A stretch of 64,000 nucleotides of DNA from Actinorhabdospora filicis (GCF_030269765.1 NZ_BSTX01000001.1:2287571-2351570); one strand, 5' to 3'. Shown: positions 1-9,176, counted from the stretch's first letter. Numbers and translations are program-made. The notes: generated by a model not told the origin, from the letters alone.

Positions 1-1446
1 ACCGACGAGTACGGCCTCCCCGTGCGGCACCCTTGGGCTCGCGAGTACCGGGGACGCGCGATGGTGGTGTACGGCCACACTCCCACGCCCGAGCCCGAGT
101 GGATCAACAACACCATCTGCCTCGACACCGGCGTCGTCTTCGGCGGCCGCCTCACCGCGCTGCGGTACCCGTCGAAGGAGCTGGTGTCGGTACCCGCCAC
201 CCGCGTCCACTACGAGCCCGTGCGTCCCCTCACGCCCGTCGTGGAGGCACGCGAGCTGCTCTCGGTGGCCGAGGTGACCGGCCGCCGGACCGTGGACACG
301 TCCTACGGGCGCGTCACGATCCCCGCCGAGCAGAACGCGGCGGCCCTGGAGGTGTGGAGCCGTTTCGCGCTCGACCCCTCACTCGTCCCGTGGCTGCCGC
401 CGACGATGGCGCCGTGCTCGACATCGTCCGTCGACGGCTACCTGGAGCACCCCGCCGAAGCCCTGGCCGACGCCCTCGCCGACCAGGCGGGCATGGTCAT
501 GTGCCAGGAGAAGCACATGGGCTCCCGCGCGGTCGCCTACGTCCACCGGGACGGCAGCGGCTCCCTGTACACGCGCACCGGACGGTCCTTCTTCGGTCCC
601 GAGGAGACCTCGGCCCTCCTCGGGCGCATCGCCACGGCCGCCACCGGGCTCTTCGACGAGCTCGCCTCCGACTGGCTGCTGCTCGACGGCGAGCTCCTGC
701 CCTGGACCGCCAAGGCCCTCGGCCTGGTCAAGGAGCAGTACGCCGCCGTCGGAGCCGCCGCCCTCGGCGTCCTGCCCGCCGCAGTGTCCGCCGTGTCCGA
801 CGCGGTCGCCCGCACCGGAGCCGGAACCGACCTGCTGACCGGACTCCGCGAGCGCCACGCGAACGCCCTCGCCTACCGCGACGCCTACCGCGCCTACGTC
901 GGCGGGAAAGTGACCTACGCGCCCTTCATGGTCCTCGCCTCCGAAGGCGCCGCCCACCACGGCCGCGACCACGGCTGGCACATGCAGAAAGCCGACGACC
1001 TGGTCGCATCCGACCCGAGCCTGTTCACCCCCACCAGGCGCATCGTCGTCGACCCCGCCTCACCCGCCGACGTGGCCCGCGCGACCGACTGGTGGCTCGC
1101 CCTCACCGAGACCGGCGGCGAAGGAATGGGTGACGGCAAGGGCGAGGGCATGGTCGTCAAGCCCTACGCCGGCCTCGTGCGAAACGGCCGCCGCATGGCC
1201 CAGCCCGGCATCAAATGCCGGGGACGGGAGTACCTCCGGATCATCTACGGCCCCGACTACACCCGCCACCTCGACGAGCTGCGCGATCGCCGCCTGGGCC
1301 GCAAACGCGGCCTCGCGATGCGCGAGTACGCCCTGGGTCTGGAGGCCCTCGACCGCCTCGCGGCGGGCGAGCCCGGCTGGCGGGTCCACGAGGCCGTGTT
1401 CGGGATCCTCGCGCTGGAGTCGGAGGGCGTGGACCCGCGCCTGTGA
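1..1446 (+). CDS. pnkp: Polynucleotide kinase-phosphatase-ligase Pnkp (3' part of gene)
   Basis: The frame is open from base 1, so the kinase module and most of the phosphatase module lie outside the window. The first 45 or so residues ([12 protein letters not shown], then [15 protein letters not shown]) are the end of the metallophosphoesterase module. The remainder is the nucleotidyltransferase (ligase-like) module: EKHMGSRA holds the Lys expected to accept AMP (codon 511-513), EGMVVKPY (1144-1167) is a later ligase motif, and GIKCRGREY follows. Bacterial Pnkp heals and, with the 2'-O-methyltransferase Hen1, seals broken RNA ends such as ribotoxin-cut tRNA. Hen1 is not in the window and would be expected upstream. 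The GTG at 22 is an internal codon, not the start. Confidence 0.9.
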   Translation, partial: TDEYGLPVRHPWAREYRGRAMVVYGHTPTPEPEWINNTICLDTGVVFGGRLTALRYPSKELVSVPATRVHYEPVRPLTPVVEARELLSVAEVTGRRTVDTSYGRVTIPAEQNAAALEVWSRFALDPSLVPWLPPTMAPCSTSSVDGYLEHPAEALADALADQAGMVMCQEKHMGSRAVAYVHRDGSGSLYTRTGRSFFGPEETSALLGRIATAATGLFDELASDWLLLDGELLPWTAKALGLVKEQYAAVGAAALGVLPAAVSAVSDAVARTGAGTDLLTGLRERHANALAYRDAYRAYVGGKVTYAPFMVLASEGAAHHGRDHGWHMQKADDLVASDPSLFTPTRRIVVDPASPADVARATDWWLALTETGGEGMGDGKGEGMVVKPYAGLVRNGRRMAQPGIKCRGREYLRIIYGPDYTRHLDELRDRRLGRKRGLAMREYALGLEALDRLAAGEPGWRVHEAVFGILALESEGVDPRL

Positions 1447-1454
1447 CGACGAAA

Positions 1455-1510
1455 GACGAGACCGGCGAGACCGGCGAGACCGACGAGGCCGACGAGGCCG
1501 ACGAGGCCGA
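1455..1510. repeat. GAG-ACC-GGC / GAG-GCC-GAC tandem repeat
   Basis: Directly after the pnkp stop lie about six 9-base units, first gagaccggc-like and then gaggccgac-like. On the + strand they could encode an acidic ETGETD/EADEAD run, but no convincing start or ribosome site precedes them. They mark the start of a 1 kb repetitive, apparently non-coding stretch that runs to 2459. Confidence 0.6.
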
Positions 1511-1601
1511 GGGTGACGATCGGCCCGGCGGGTGAGAAACGAACAGCGGGCAACGGGTAGCGGGCGACCGACGGCCGGGCCGACGGGCCTACGGCCGGGC
1601 A

Positions 1602-1738
1602 GACCGGCGGGCCGAGAAGCAGCCCGAGGCACGGCGGTCACTCGGACGGGGTAGCCACACCACGAGCCTGACGGCCGACGGGCGGGCCGAGAAACGGCCC
1701 GAGGCACGGCGGCCCACCCGGACAGGGTGGGCCGCCAC
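1602..1738. repeat. Two ~60-bp direct repeats, second carrying a perfect 12-bp hairpin
   Basis: A unit reading gaccggcgggccgagaa followed by gcccgaggcacggcgg starts at 1602 and again at 1677 (75-base period), with scattered mismatches. The second copy contains a perfect 12-bp inverted repeat, 1708-1719 against 1725-1736, with a 5-base loop. No T-run follows, so this is not a classical terminator. Function unknown. Confidence 0.6.
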
Positions 1739-1884
1739 CGGCTGCCCGATGGCCGACCGCGACGAAGCCGGGGTCGGGGTCGGGGCCAGGGGCGGGGTCG
1801 AGGTCGGGGTCAGGGCCGGGGCCGGGCGAGGAGAGCGCGGGCGGCTGGCAGCACGGACAACCCACCGGCCCGACGGCCGACCGC

Positions 1885-1973
1885 GACGGGGACGGGGACG
1901 GGGACGGGGACGAACGTACGGAGCGCGGGGCGGCGGACGGGCGGGCGGGCGGGCGGGCGGGCGGGCGGGCGGC
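1885..1973. repeat. GACGGG hexamer array and GGGC tetramer array
   Basis: About five GACGGG units lie at 1885-1912. After an interruption, about eight GGGC units run without a break at 1938-1973. Every unit carries G3 or G4 on one strand, so G-quadruplex formation and replication slippage are likely. Between here and 2459 I see no gene; the GC-rich open frames are low complexity. Confidence 0.7.
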
Positions 1974-2459
1974 ACGATGATCGGCTCGGCGGACGCGGCG
2001 AGCGGACCGACCACGCGTGCGTCGTGGGTGCGTGGTTCGGGCCCGACGGCGGTCATGACTCCGCTGTGGTCGGCGGAGGACGCGGCTTGCGTGGACATGG
2101 CGACCGTCAAGGTGGCCGCGGCGACTGTGGTGGCCGGGGCCGGTGTGAACGTGATCATGGGGGGCCGCTGGCCTGCGCCGGTGGAGGCGGCCACGATGGC
2201 CGCACGCCGGGGTGGCGAGGCGTAGCGGTGCGAGCTGATGGCCTCTCGCGGTGACGGCGGCCTGGGCGGCGGGGCGAAGGCGAGAGGCCGGCGAAAGGTG
2301 CGGTGGTCGGACTGAGCGGATCCCCGGAGGTCACCCTCCTCGTGTCGCCGCGCGTTCTCTCGCCCGAGTGGGGCTCTCATCGCGGCGGCCTTGTCCGCCG
2401 TACTGTTGCCGCAGCGCACGAAACGCGTAATTCGCGGGTTGCCGCGCAGGTCGCGAAGG

Positions 2460-2610
2460 GTGCTCCCCACGGGTGTGGGGGTGAACCGGCGCAGTTGCAC
2501 GGCGTCGATCCGCCATCCCAGTGCTCCCCACGGCTGTGGGGGTGAACCGTCCTTCGCTTCACTTCCGGTACCGGGCAACGAGTGCTCCCCACGCCCCCCT
2601 CCCCACACCG
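2460..2610 (+). CRISPR. Minimal orphan CRISPR array, type I-E-like repeats, two spacers
   Basis: Two 29-base repeats at 2460-2488 and 2521-2549 differ at a single central base. Each begins GTGCTCCCCACGG and ends GTGGGGGTGAACCG, the form typical of actinobacterial type I-E repeats. A third, decayed repeat at 2582-2610 keeps only the first 12 bases. The two spacers, 2489-2520 and 2550-2581, are both 32 bases, the usual I-E length. The decayed end repeat places the leader upstream and transcription on the + strand. No cas gene is in the window, so activity would need cas genes elsewhere. Confidence 0.88.
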
Positions 2611-2612
2611 AA

Positions 2613-2644
2613 ACGCCCGCCCGGGTGCGGATCCGGGCGGGCGT
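2613..2644 (+). terminator. Perfect 12-bp hairpin just after the CRISPR array
   Basis: Bases 2613-2624 pair perfectly with 2633-2644 around an 8-base loop, and tctct follows. It starts 3 bases beyond the last decayed repeat, so it is placed to end the crRNA precursor. Confidence 0.65.
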
Positions 2645-2762
2645 CTCTTCGTGCATTCACTTGTGTTGGTGCGTTCCCTTGTGTGATGGGACGGCGCCGA
2701 CCCCCGTTACGAATCGACGCACGATTCAGCCGCTCGGTCAGATCAGGTCAAGTCAGGTCAGG

Positions 2763-3662
2763 TCAAGCGGCGTACGCGATGAACACCCCTTCGAAAACCG
2801 CTCCGTCGATCGAGCGGACGTACAGCCCGGCGTTCTCCTGCCACCCACTCCAATTGCGGCTCGCGTATCGGTCGATCCTCCAGGGGTGCTGGCGGATGAC
2901 GGCGGCGACGACGGCGGCTCCGTTGCCGGGTGCCCAGGGGTCGCTGCCGATCGACACGTCGGTGGGGGCACCGGCGCGGCCGTCGTAGACGGGCTGGAAG
3001 GCGTCCCAGGCACCGTTTCCGGGGTGCCGGATGGTGTGGCGGATCTGCGCGCCGACCACGCCCGCGAGCTGGAGCTCGTTGTTCCCGTCGACGGCCACGT
3101 CCACCGACGTCGCGTCGGATCCGGTGTAGAACAGGCCCCAGGGGCTCCACTCACCCGACCAGTACCTGACCCGGTGCCAGATTCGGCCGTTGATGACCGC
3201 CGCGACATGGGCGTCGCCGTTGGTCTGGACGGCGATGCTCACATCACCGGCGTCCGAGGCCCCGTAGATCGGCGCGAAGCCGCTCCAGGAACCATTCGGG
3301 AACCGGGCATTGTGGTAGATCTGCCCGCCGATGACCGCCACGACCTGTAGACCGAGGTTCGGGTCGTAGGTCGCGTCGACCTTCGTGGCGTCGGTGGCGC
3401 CGTAGAGGGTCCGCCAGGTCCCGTCGACGTCGTCGCGGCTGTCGAGGCGGTGCTCGATGCGGCCGCCGTTCACGCGCAGGGTCTGGCGGGAGCCGTCGCG
3501 GGCGATTCCGATGCCGCTGGCGGTGACGCCGCTGGGGTCCGGGGGCGTGGGGATCGCGGCGGCCGGCGCGGCCATGGCGCACACCACACCGGCGGCCAGG
3601 GCGAGCCCGGCGAACGCTGAAAGGATCCGGTGGGGCGGCCGGGTCGTGCCCGAGATTGTCAT
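2763..3662 (-). CDS. Secreted beta-propeller / lectin-like repeat protein
   Basis: This 299-residue protein has a signal peptide (positively charged start, hydrophobic LSAFAGLALAAGVVCAMA, AAPAAA cleavage region near residue 36). After it come about five to six repeats of roughly 48 residues with the pattern G-x-I-x-H-x-x-R-x-x-x-G-x-W-x-x-F-x-x-I-Y-G-A-x-D-A, ending in V-x-x-A-x-V. Such W/YG-repeat proteins fold as beta-propellers, and some are PLL-type sugar lectins. The sugar-binding role is inferred. I chose the ATG at 3662 because GGAGG (3669-3673) lies 6 bases upstream; a TTG five codons earlier has no such site. It is divergent from a SARP-type regulator across 166 bp. Confidence 0.7.
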   Translation of the reverse strand: MTISGTTRPPHRILSAFAGLALAAGVVCAMAAPAAAIPTPPDPSGVTASGIGIARDGSRQTLRVNGGRIEHRLDSRDDVDGTWRTLYGATDATKVDATYDPNLGLQVVAVIGGQIYHNARFPNGSWSGFAPIYGASDAGDVSIAVQTNGDAHVAAVINGRIWHRVRYWSGEWSPWGLFYTGSDATSVDVAVDGNNELQLAGVVGAQIRHTIRHPGNGAWDAFQPVYDGRAGAPTDVSIGSDPWAPGNGAAVVAAVIRQHPWRIDRYASRNWSGWQENAGLYVRSIDGAVFEGVFIAYAA

Positions 3663-3725
3663 GATCTTCCTCCGCAAAGGGGGGGTCGGGGTGGGTCCGG
3701 CCGCCTGAAAGGACCATCCCGCCGT

Positions 3726-3754
3726 CCGCTAACCGGCCGCTAAGAATCCGCTAA
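3726..3754. promoter_or_regulatory. Candidate SARP operator: three CCGCTAA heptamers every 11 bp
   Basis: CCGCTAA occurs perfectly at 3726-3732, 3737-3743 and 3748-3754, so the period is exactly 11 bp, one helical turn. Direct heptamer repeats at 11-bp spacing are the known binding pattern of SARP winged-helix regulators. The site lies between a secreted-protein gene and a SARP-domain gene and could control either or both. Confidence 0.75.
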
Positions 3755-3828
3755 GCGGCCCGCGTGACCGCCGCATAAGCTCGCGGCGTCCAGGGAGAAG
3801 AAGTCCCAGGGAGAGAAGAGGAGCGCCG

Positions 3829-6768
3829 ATGTGGTTCGGAGTGCTGGGCCCGGTCGAACTGCGGACGGCCGACGGCCCCGTGGCGCTGTCGCCGCGGCAG
3901 CGGGCGGTGCTCGCCTACCTGGTCCTCCACGCGGGGACGGTGATCTCCACCGACCGGCTCATCGGCGCGATCTGGGGTGAGGACGCCCCGGCGACCGCGC
4001 GGGTGCAGATCCAGTCGGCGGTCTCGGCGATCCGCAAGGCCGCGCCGGGCGTCCCGCTCGAAACGCGTCCGGCGGGTTATCTGCTCTCCCCGCGCGACAC
4101 CGATCTCGCGCACGCCGACGCGCCGGGCGCATGGCGCGGCCCGGCGCTGTCCGATGTGGACGCCGCTTACGTCCCGGCCGCGCGCACGCGCCTGGAGGCG
4201 CGCCGCCTCACCGCGATCGAGCGGGCCGCCGAGGCCGCGCTGGCCGCGGGCCGTCCCGGCGAGGCCGTGGACGCCCTGACGCCCGCCGCCACCGATCATC
4301 CCGCGCGGGAGGGCCTGGCGAGCAGGCTCGCGCTGGCCCTCTACCGCCTGGGACGCCAGCCGGAGGCCCTCGAAACGCTGCGGCGGCTGCGCAAAGCGCT
4401 CGCCGAGGACCACGGGCTCGACCCGGGCGCCGAGACCGCGCTGCTGGAGCGGCGGATCCTGCGCGCCGACCCCGGGCTCGACCACACCGCCGAGCGGGCG
4501 TCCACAAGGGACGGCCCGGCGCAGCTACCGGCGCCGCCCACCGCCTTCACCGGGCGGGCCGCCGAGCTGGACCTCCTCGACGGCGCGCTCGCCGACGCCG
4601 GACCGGCGATCGTGGTGACGGCCGGGGCGGGCGGTGTCGGCAAGAGCGCGCTGGCGCTGCACTGGGCGCACCGGGTCGCCGCACGGTTCCCCGATGGGCG
4701 CCTCTACGCCCACCTCGGCGACACCGACCCGCTCCCGGTGCTGGCCCGCTTCCTGCGCGACCTGGGCGTCCCGGCGCGCGAGGTCCCCGCGGACCTGGAC
4801 GGCGCCACCGCGCTCTACCGCGACAAGACCGCCGGGCGGCGGCTGCTGGTGCTGCTGGACGACGCGCGCGACACCGCGCAGGTGCGCCCGCTCGTCCCCG
4901 GGCGCGGGGGCCTGGCGCTGGTCACCAGCCGCGACCGGATGGCCGGGCTCGTCGCCCTCGACGGCGCGCGCCGCCTCACCCTCGCCCCGCTCGACGAGGA
5001 CGAGGCCGTCGCCCTGCTGCGCGGCCTCATCGGTCCCGCCGACCCCGCCGACCTGGCCGAGCTCGCCGTCCTCTGTGGACGCCTGCCGCTCGCGCTGCGC
5101 ATCGCCGCCGCGCTCATCGCCGACGACGCCCGCCCGCTCGCCGGGCACCTCGCCGAACTGCGCGGGCCGGGACGGCTCGCCGCGCTCGACCTCGACGGGG
5201 AGGCCTCGGTCCGCGCGGTCATCGAGCGCTCCATCGCCGCGCTGCCCGCCGAGGCCGCCGGGCTGCTGCGGCTGCTGGCCGGCGTCCCGGGGCCCGACAT
5301 CGCCGCCGAGGGTGCCGCCGTGCTCGCCGCGACCAGCGAGGGCCGCGCCGAGCTGCTGCTCGACCGCCTCGCCGCCGCGCACCTGGTCGAACCCACCACG
5401 CGCGGCCGCCACGGGATGCACGACCTGACGCGCCTGTACCTGTCCGGCCGCGCCGAACCCGGCGACGGCGCCCGCCGCGACGCGCTGTTCGAGTGGTACC
5501 TGCACGGCGCCGACTCCGCCGTCGCGCACCTCGACCCCACCGGGCTGCGCCTCGCCCCGCTGCCCGCCGAACCCCGCTTCGCCGACGCCGAGGAGGCCCT
5601 CGCCTGGCTGGACGCCGAGCACGCCTGCCTGCTCGCCGCCATCGAGGCCGCGCCCCGCCCGGAGTTCGCCTGGCTCCTCGCCGACGCCCTGCGCGGCCAC
5701 CACCGCCGCAACCGGCTCATCCCCGAGGGCCGCCGCAGCGCCGGACTCGGCCTGGCCGCCGCCGAGGCCGCCGGTGAGGACGTCGCCGCCGCCCACATGT
5801 CCATGGGCCTGGCGCACCTGGCCATGCACGCCCGCGACTTCGACGGCGCGATCGCCGCCAACCGCCGCGCCGCCGCGCTCGCCGAAGGCGCGGGGGCCGC
5901 CCGGCTGCACGGCGCGATCCTGACCAACCTGGGCGTCGTCCACGTCGCGATGGGACGCGACCGGGAGGCCATCGCCCACTACCGCGAGTCCATCGCCGTC
6001 CTCGAACACGACGGCGCCAGCCTCGTGCGCGCCAACGCCCACGCCAACCTCGCCGGCGCCGACCGGGGCGGCAGCTTCCACACCGCCGTCGAAGGACTCG
6101 GCCGGGCCCTGGCCGACTTCCGCGAACTGGGCCACCAGCTCGGCCAGGCCCGCGCGCTCCACGGGCTCGCCGCCGTCCGGTGGTGGACCGGCGAGACCTC
6201 CCCCGGGCTCGCCGAGGCCGAGGAGGCCGCCGCGCTGTTCGCCGCCACCGGCGACGTCTACCTCGCCGCGGCCCTGAGCACCTGGGCGCTGCACCTGCTG
6301 GACGCCGGGGACGCCGCGACCGCCCTGCTCAAGGCCCGCGCGGCGGTCGCCCGCGCCCGCGAGGCCGCCGACCCGACCCTGGAGAACGAGGCCCGCGCCA
6401 CCCTCGGGCACGTCCTGCACGCCCTCGGCGAGCACGACGAGGCCGCCGGGCACTTCACCGCCGTCATCGCCTGGGCCGAGCACGAGGTCGGCGTCGACCA
6501 GCTCCACGCCGAGGCCCTCCTCGGGCTCGCGGCCGTCCACGCCGCGCGCGGCGAACGCGCGCGGGCGCTGGCCCTCGCCGAACGGGCCGTCACGCGCGAC
6601 TACGGCCAGAAATCGCTCGCCGCCCTCGTCCACGGGCGCGCCTCGGCCGTCCTCCACGCCTGCGGGGACGCCTCGGCGCGCGAGCACGCCGCGCACGCCC
6701 TCGCCCTCGCCGACGAGGGCCAGCGCCGGGGCGTCGCCGAGGCCGAGGGCGTCCTCGCCCGATTGTGA
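3829..6768 (+). CDS. AfsR/SARP-family regulator (wHTH-BTAD-NB-ARC-TPR)
   Basis: This is a 979-residue regulator built like Streptomyces AfsR. Residues 1-85 are the OmpR-like winged helix (MWFGVLGPVEL, then LSPRQRAVLAYLVL and QIQSAVSAIRKA). The bacterial transcriptional activation domain follows to about 215. The NTPase module carries P-loop GAGGVGKS near 265, LLVLLDDA as Walker B, and a GRLPLAL sensor motif. TPR-like helices fill the rest (ILTNLGVVHVAMGRDREAI near 700). Such proteins activate promoters bearing 11-bp-spaced direct repeats, and three such repeats lie 75-103 bp upstream of this gene. A ribosome site, gggagagaagaggag, precedes the ATG. The target may be itself, the divergent secreted protein, or distant clusters. 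Confidence 0.9.
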   Translation: MWFGVLGPVELRTADGPVALSPRQRAVLAYLVLHAGTVISTDRLIGAIWGEDAPATARVQIQSAVSAIRKAAPGVPLETRPAGYLLSPRDTDLAHADAPGAWRGPALSDVDAAYVPAARTRLEARRLTAIERAAEAALAAGRPGEAVDALTPAATDHPAREGLASRLALALYRLGRQPEALETLRRLRKALAEDHGLDPGAETALLERRILRADPGLDHTAERASTRDGPAQLPAPPTAFTGRAAELDLLDGALADAGPAIVVTAGAGGVGKSALALHWAHRVAARFPDGRLYAHLGDTDPLPVLARFLRDLGVPAREVPADLDGATALYRDKTAGRRLLVLLDDARDTAQVRPLVPGRGGLALVTSRDRMAGLVALDGARRLTLAPLDEDEAVALLRGLIGPADPADLAELAVLCGRLPLALRIAAALIADDARPLAGHLAELRGPGRLAALDLDGEASVRAVIERSIAALPAEAAGLLRLLAGVPGPDIAAEGAAVLAATSEGRAELLLDRLAAAHLVEPTTRGRHGMHDLTRLYLSGRAEPGDGARRDALFEWYLHGADSAVAHLDPTGLRLAPLPAEPRFADAEEALAWLDAEHACLLAAIEAAPRPEFAWLLADALRGHHRRNRLIPEGRRSAGLGLAAAEAAGEDVAAAHMSMGLAHLAMHARDFDGAIAANRRAAALAEGAGAARLHGAILTNLGVVHVAMGRDREAIAHYRESIAVLEHDGASLVRANAHANLAGADRGGSFHTAVEGLGRALADFRELGHQLGQARALHGLAAVRWWTGETSPGLAEAEEAAALFAATGDVYLAAALSTWALHLLDAGDAATALLKARAAVARAREAADPTLENEARATLGHVLHALGEHDEAAGHFTAVIAWAEHEVGVDQLHAEALLGLAAVHAARGERARALALAERAVTRDYGQKSLAALVHGRASAVLHACGDASAREHAAHALALADEGQRRGVAEAEGVLARL

Positions 6769-6934
6769 CCTCTACCGCATCATCCGCCCCATCTGTCGCG
6801 CAGTTCACCGCCCCGGCCCGTCCGAACCATCCCCCTCCCGAACCATCCCCCATTACGGTGGATACCTGAAGCATCTACACGTACCCGGCGCATGGTTTCG
6901 CCACGCGCGGGTACACGGGGAGGGATGGTCGGCC

Positions 6935-7153
6935 ATGGACACAACCGCGCACAGCCTGCTCAGCGAGGTCCGCTTTCTCACCGTCGCGGAGGTCGCCGAA
7001 CTGATGCGGGTATCGAAGATGACCGTCTACCGGCTGGTGCACTCGGGCCAGCTGGGGGCGGTGCGCGTCGGCCGGTCGTTCCGAGTTCCGGAGCAGGCCG
7101 TTCAGGAGTATCTGCGCGGCGGGACGCCGACCGGGTTCCCCGACGTGGCGTAA
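6935..7153 (+). CDS. Small excisionase/MerR-type helix-turn-helix protein
   Basis: The protein has 72 residues. The core [19 protein letters not shown] and [20 protein letters not shown] is the excisionase-family helix-turn-helix. It looks like the Rv0500A-type protein that precedes bS22 in actinobacteria, and the next three genes keep that order. GGGAGG lies about 12 bases upstream; the ATG at 6924 is out of frame. The DNA target is unknown. An imperfect inverted repeat (GTACCCG ... CGGGTAC, 6880-6913) in the leader could be its own site or an RNA hairpin. Confidence 0.85.
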   Translation: MDTTAHSLLSEVRFLTVAEVAELMRVSKMTVYRLVHSGQLGAVRVGRSFRVPEQAVQEYLRGGTPTGFPDVA

Positions 7154-7214
7154 CGGCTGGCAGTGGGTATGGTGGAGCGGTTACACACCACCTCAGTTAC
7201 TAGGGGAACGTCTA

Positions 7215-7316
7215 ATGGGTTCGGTCATCAAGAAGCGTCGCAAGCGGATGGCGAAGAAGAAGCACCGCAAGCTGCTGCGCAAGACCCGCGTGCAGCGCCG
7301 TCGCCAGGGCAAGTGA
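7215..7316 (+). CDS. Small ribosomal subunit protein bS22 (AURKAIP1/COX24 domain, 33 aa)
   Basis: The 33-residue protein starts [20 protein letters not shown] and ends [15 protein letters not shown], with more than half basic residues. It matches the tiny bS22 protein of actinobacterial 30S subunits (Rv0500B type), which binds 16S rRNA near the subunit interface. AGGGGA lies about 7 bases before the ATG. Its stop overlaps the GTG start of the next gene by four bases (GTGA), so the two should be translationally coupled. Confidence 0.93.
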   Translation: MGSVIKKRRKRMAKKKHRKLLRKTRVQRRRQGK

Positions 7317-8254
7317 CCGGACCGGCCGTCCTCGTCACCGGCGCGGACCGGTATCTGGGCGGTCGCCTCGCAGCAAGGCTGACCGCGGATGCCCGCGTCG
7401 CGCGGGTGGTGACGGCTGCCACCGATGATCTGCTGCGGCCCGCCGGAGACGGCCGGTCGAAGATCGCCGAGATGTTGGCCGATGACCAGGTGTGCACAGT
7501 CGTACACCTGGCCATCGGCGCTTCGGCGTCCCGCACGGGTTCACGGGCCGAGCTCAAAGAGCGCAATGTCATCGGGACGATGCGCCTGCTCGCCGAGTGT
7601 CAGCGCTCGCCGCACGTCCGCCGTGTCGTGGTGAAATCCGCCGCGGCCGCGTACGGGGCGTCGATTCGCGACCCCGCGATCTTCACCGAGGACACCGAGC
7701 TGCGCGCGGTGCCGCGAGGCGACTACACCAAGGACGTCCTGGACGCCGAGGGCTACGTGCGCGGATTCGCGCGCCGCCGCCCCGACGTCGAGGTCACCAC
7801 CCTGCGGCTCGCGCCGCTGATCGGCCCGAAGGCCGACACCGCGATGAGCCGCTACTTCGCGCTGCCCGTGGCCCCCACGGTGCTGGGTTTCGACCCGCGC
7901 GTCCAGTTCCTGCACATCGACGACGCCGTCGACGTGCTGCACCACGCCACCGTGCGCGAGCACGCCACGACCGGCCACCGCCACGGCCCCGACGTCCTGA
8001 ACGTCGCCGGACCCGGCGCGCTGCCGCTGTCCATGGCGATCCGCCGGGCCGGGCGCACCGCACTGCCGGTGCCCGAGCCCGCCCTGCGCGCGCTGGTGAC
8101 CCTCGGGAGCGTGGACTTCTCCCGCGACCAGCTCGACTTCCTGCGTTACGGCCGCGTCATGGACGTCCGGCGGCTGTCCGACGCGTACGGAATCACACCC
8201 CTGCCGACCTCCGAAGCCTTCGACGCGGTGTTCGGCGGGCGGAAGGACCCCTGA
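7313..8254 (+). CDS. NAD-dependent epimerase/dehydratase (extended SDR, Rv0501-like)
   Basis: The 313-residue protein opens with a Rossmann fold, [15 protein letters not shown]; a GxxGxxG motif appears in the variant form [16 protein letters not shown] and [13 protein letters not shown] supply the central strands, and [13 protein letters not shown] holds the Tyr-x3-Lys position in altered form. RLAPLIGP and [11 protein letters not shown] are typical of sugar-nucleotide epimerase-like SDRs. I chose GTG 7313, overlapping the bS22 stop, because upstream codons would run through the bS22 gene. The next gene overlaps by one base. In mycobacteria this gene is called galE2, but the substrate is not certain. 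Confidence 0.8.
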   Translation: MTGPAVLVTGADRYLGGRLAARLTADARVARVVTAATDDLLRPAGDGRSKIAEMLADDQVCTVVHLAIGASASRTGSRAELKERNVIGTMRLLAECQRSPHVRRVVVKSAAAAYGASIRDPAIFTEDTELRAVPRGDYTKDVLDAEGYVRGFARRRPDVEVTTLRLAPLIGPKADTAMSRYFALPVAPTVLGFDPRVQFLHIDDAVDVLHHATVREHATTGHRHGPDVLNVAGPGALPLSMAIRRAGRTALPVPEPALRALVTLGSVDFSRDQLDFLRYGRVMDVRRLSDAYGITPLPTSEAFDAVFGGRKDP

Positions 8255-9093
8255 TGAGCCTGGAAGACGCCCTCGGCAAGGTGATCGGCATCGTCGAGCG
8301 CCGGCTGGCCGGCGACTACGAGGTCGACGAGTTCGGCTTCGACAAGGAACTGACCGAGGACGTGGTCGCCCCCGTCCTGCGCCCCCTGTACCGCAAGTGG
8401 TTCCGGGTGGAGATGCACGGGCTGGAGAACGTCCCCGACACCGGGTCGGCGCTCATCGTCGGCAACCACTCCGGCGCCATCGCCATGGACGCCGCGATGC
8501 TCCAGCTCGGGCTCCTCGACGACCACCCCGCCCGCCGGCACCTGCGCCTGCTCGGCGCCGACTTCGTCTTCAAGACGCCGCTGCTGGGCGAGTACGCCCG
8601 CAAGACCGGCGCGACCCTGGCGTGCACCCCCGACGCCGAGCGGCTCCTGTCATCCGGGCACCTCGTCGGCGTGTTCCCCGAGGGCTTCAAAGGCGTCGGC
8701 AAGCCCGTGTGGGAGCGCTACCGGCTCCAGCGCTTCGGGCGCGGCGGATTCGTCCAGGCCGCCCTCAAGACCGGCGCGCCGATCATCCCCGTGTCGATCG
8801 TGGGCGCCGAGGAGATCTACCCGATCATCGGCGACATCAAGCCCCTCGCCCGGCTGCTCGGGCTCCCGTACTTCCCGGTGACGCCGACGTTCCCGTGGCT
8901 CGGGCCCTTCGGGGCGGTGCCGCTGCCGTCGAAGTGGCACATCCGCTTCGGCGAGCCCATCGACACCAAGGAATACGCCGAGCACGCCGACGACCCGATG
9001 GAGATCTTCAACCTGGCCGACCAGGTGAAGGAGACCATCCAGGGGATGATCCACGAGCTGCTGGAGAAGCGGGGCGGGGCTTTCCAGCCCTAG
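8254..9093 (+). CDS. Lysophospholipid acyltransferase family protein (PlsC-like, Rv0502-like)
   Basis: A 279-residue PlsC-family protein. The catalytic block reads NHSGAIAMD, the form with His and Asp separated by six residues, as in the mycobacterial homologue I recall. FPEGFKGVGK is the substrate-binding FPEG motif, and PIIPVSIVGAEEIYPI follows. The family moves acyl chains onto lysophospholipid or related acceptors at the inner membrane; the actual acceptor is unknown. The start ATG overlaps the previous stop (TGATG), so this is the last gene of the HTH-bS22-epimerase-PlsC block. Confidence 0.85.
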   Translation: MSLEDALGKVIGIVERRLAGDYEVDEFGFDKELTEDVVAPVLRPLYRKWFRVEMHGLENVPDTGSALIVGNHSGAIAMDAAMLQLGLLDDHPARRHLRLLGADFVFKTPLLGEYARKTGATLACTPDAERLLSSGHLVGVFPEGFKGVGKPVWERYRLQRFGRGGFVQAALKTGAPIIPVSIVGAEEIYPIIGDIKPLARLLGLPYFPVTPTFPWLGPFGAVPLPSKWHIRFGEPIDTKEYAEHADDPMEIFNLADQVKETIQGMIHELLEKRGGAFQP

Positions 9094-9128
9094 GACGCGC
9101 AGAAGGCGTCAGCCCGAGGACATAGGGA

Positions 9129-9158
9129 AGCGCGACGGCCCACACCGGCCGCCGCGCT
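9129..9158. terminator. Bidirectional terminator hairpin between convergent genes
   Basis: Arms 9129-9140 and 9147-9158 pair over 12 bp with one mismatch around cacacc. They lie between the PlsC-like gene and the convergent hydrolase gene. Confidence 0.6.
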
Positions 9159-9176
9159 CACGTCATCCCCGCGTCG

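Noticed and set aside
1749..2225. Open frame of 158 residues on the plus strand
   Set aside because: It is made of GACGGG and GGGC repeats and Arg/Gly runs, with no ribosome site. Long open frames are expected by chance at this GC.
1589..2656. Minus-strand frame of 355 residues across the CRISPR
   Set aside because: It translates CRISPR repeats into PHPWGA/PHSRGEH-like strings, a known artefact.
4525..6696. Minus-strand frame of 723 residues
   Set aside because: It is a mirror of the SARP gene, with Gly/Val-rich composition and no domain.
6880..6913. Imperfect inverted repeat GTACCCG ... CGGGTAC as a terminator
   Set aside because: It lies in the leader of the helix-turn-helix gene without a T-run; noted with that gene only.
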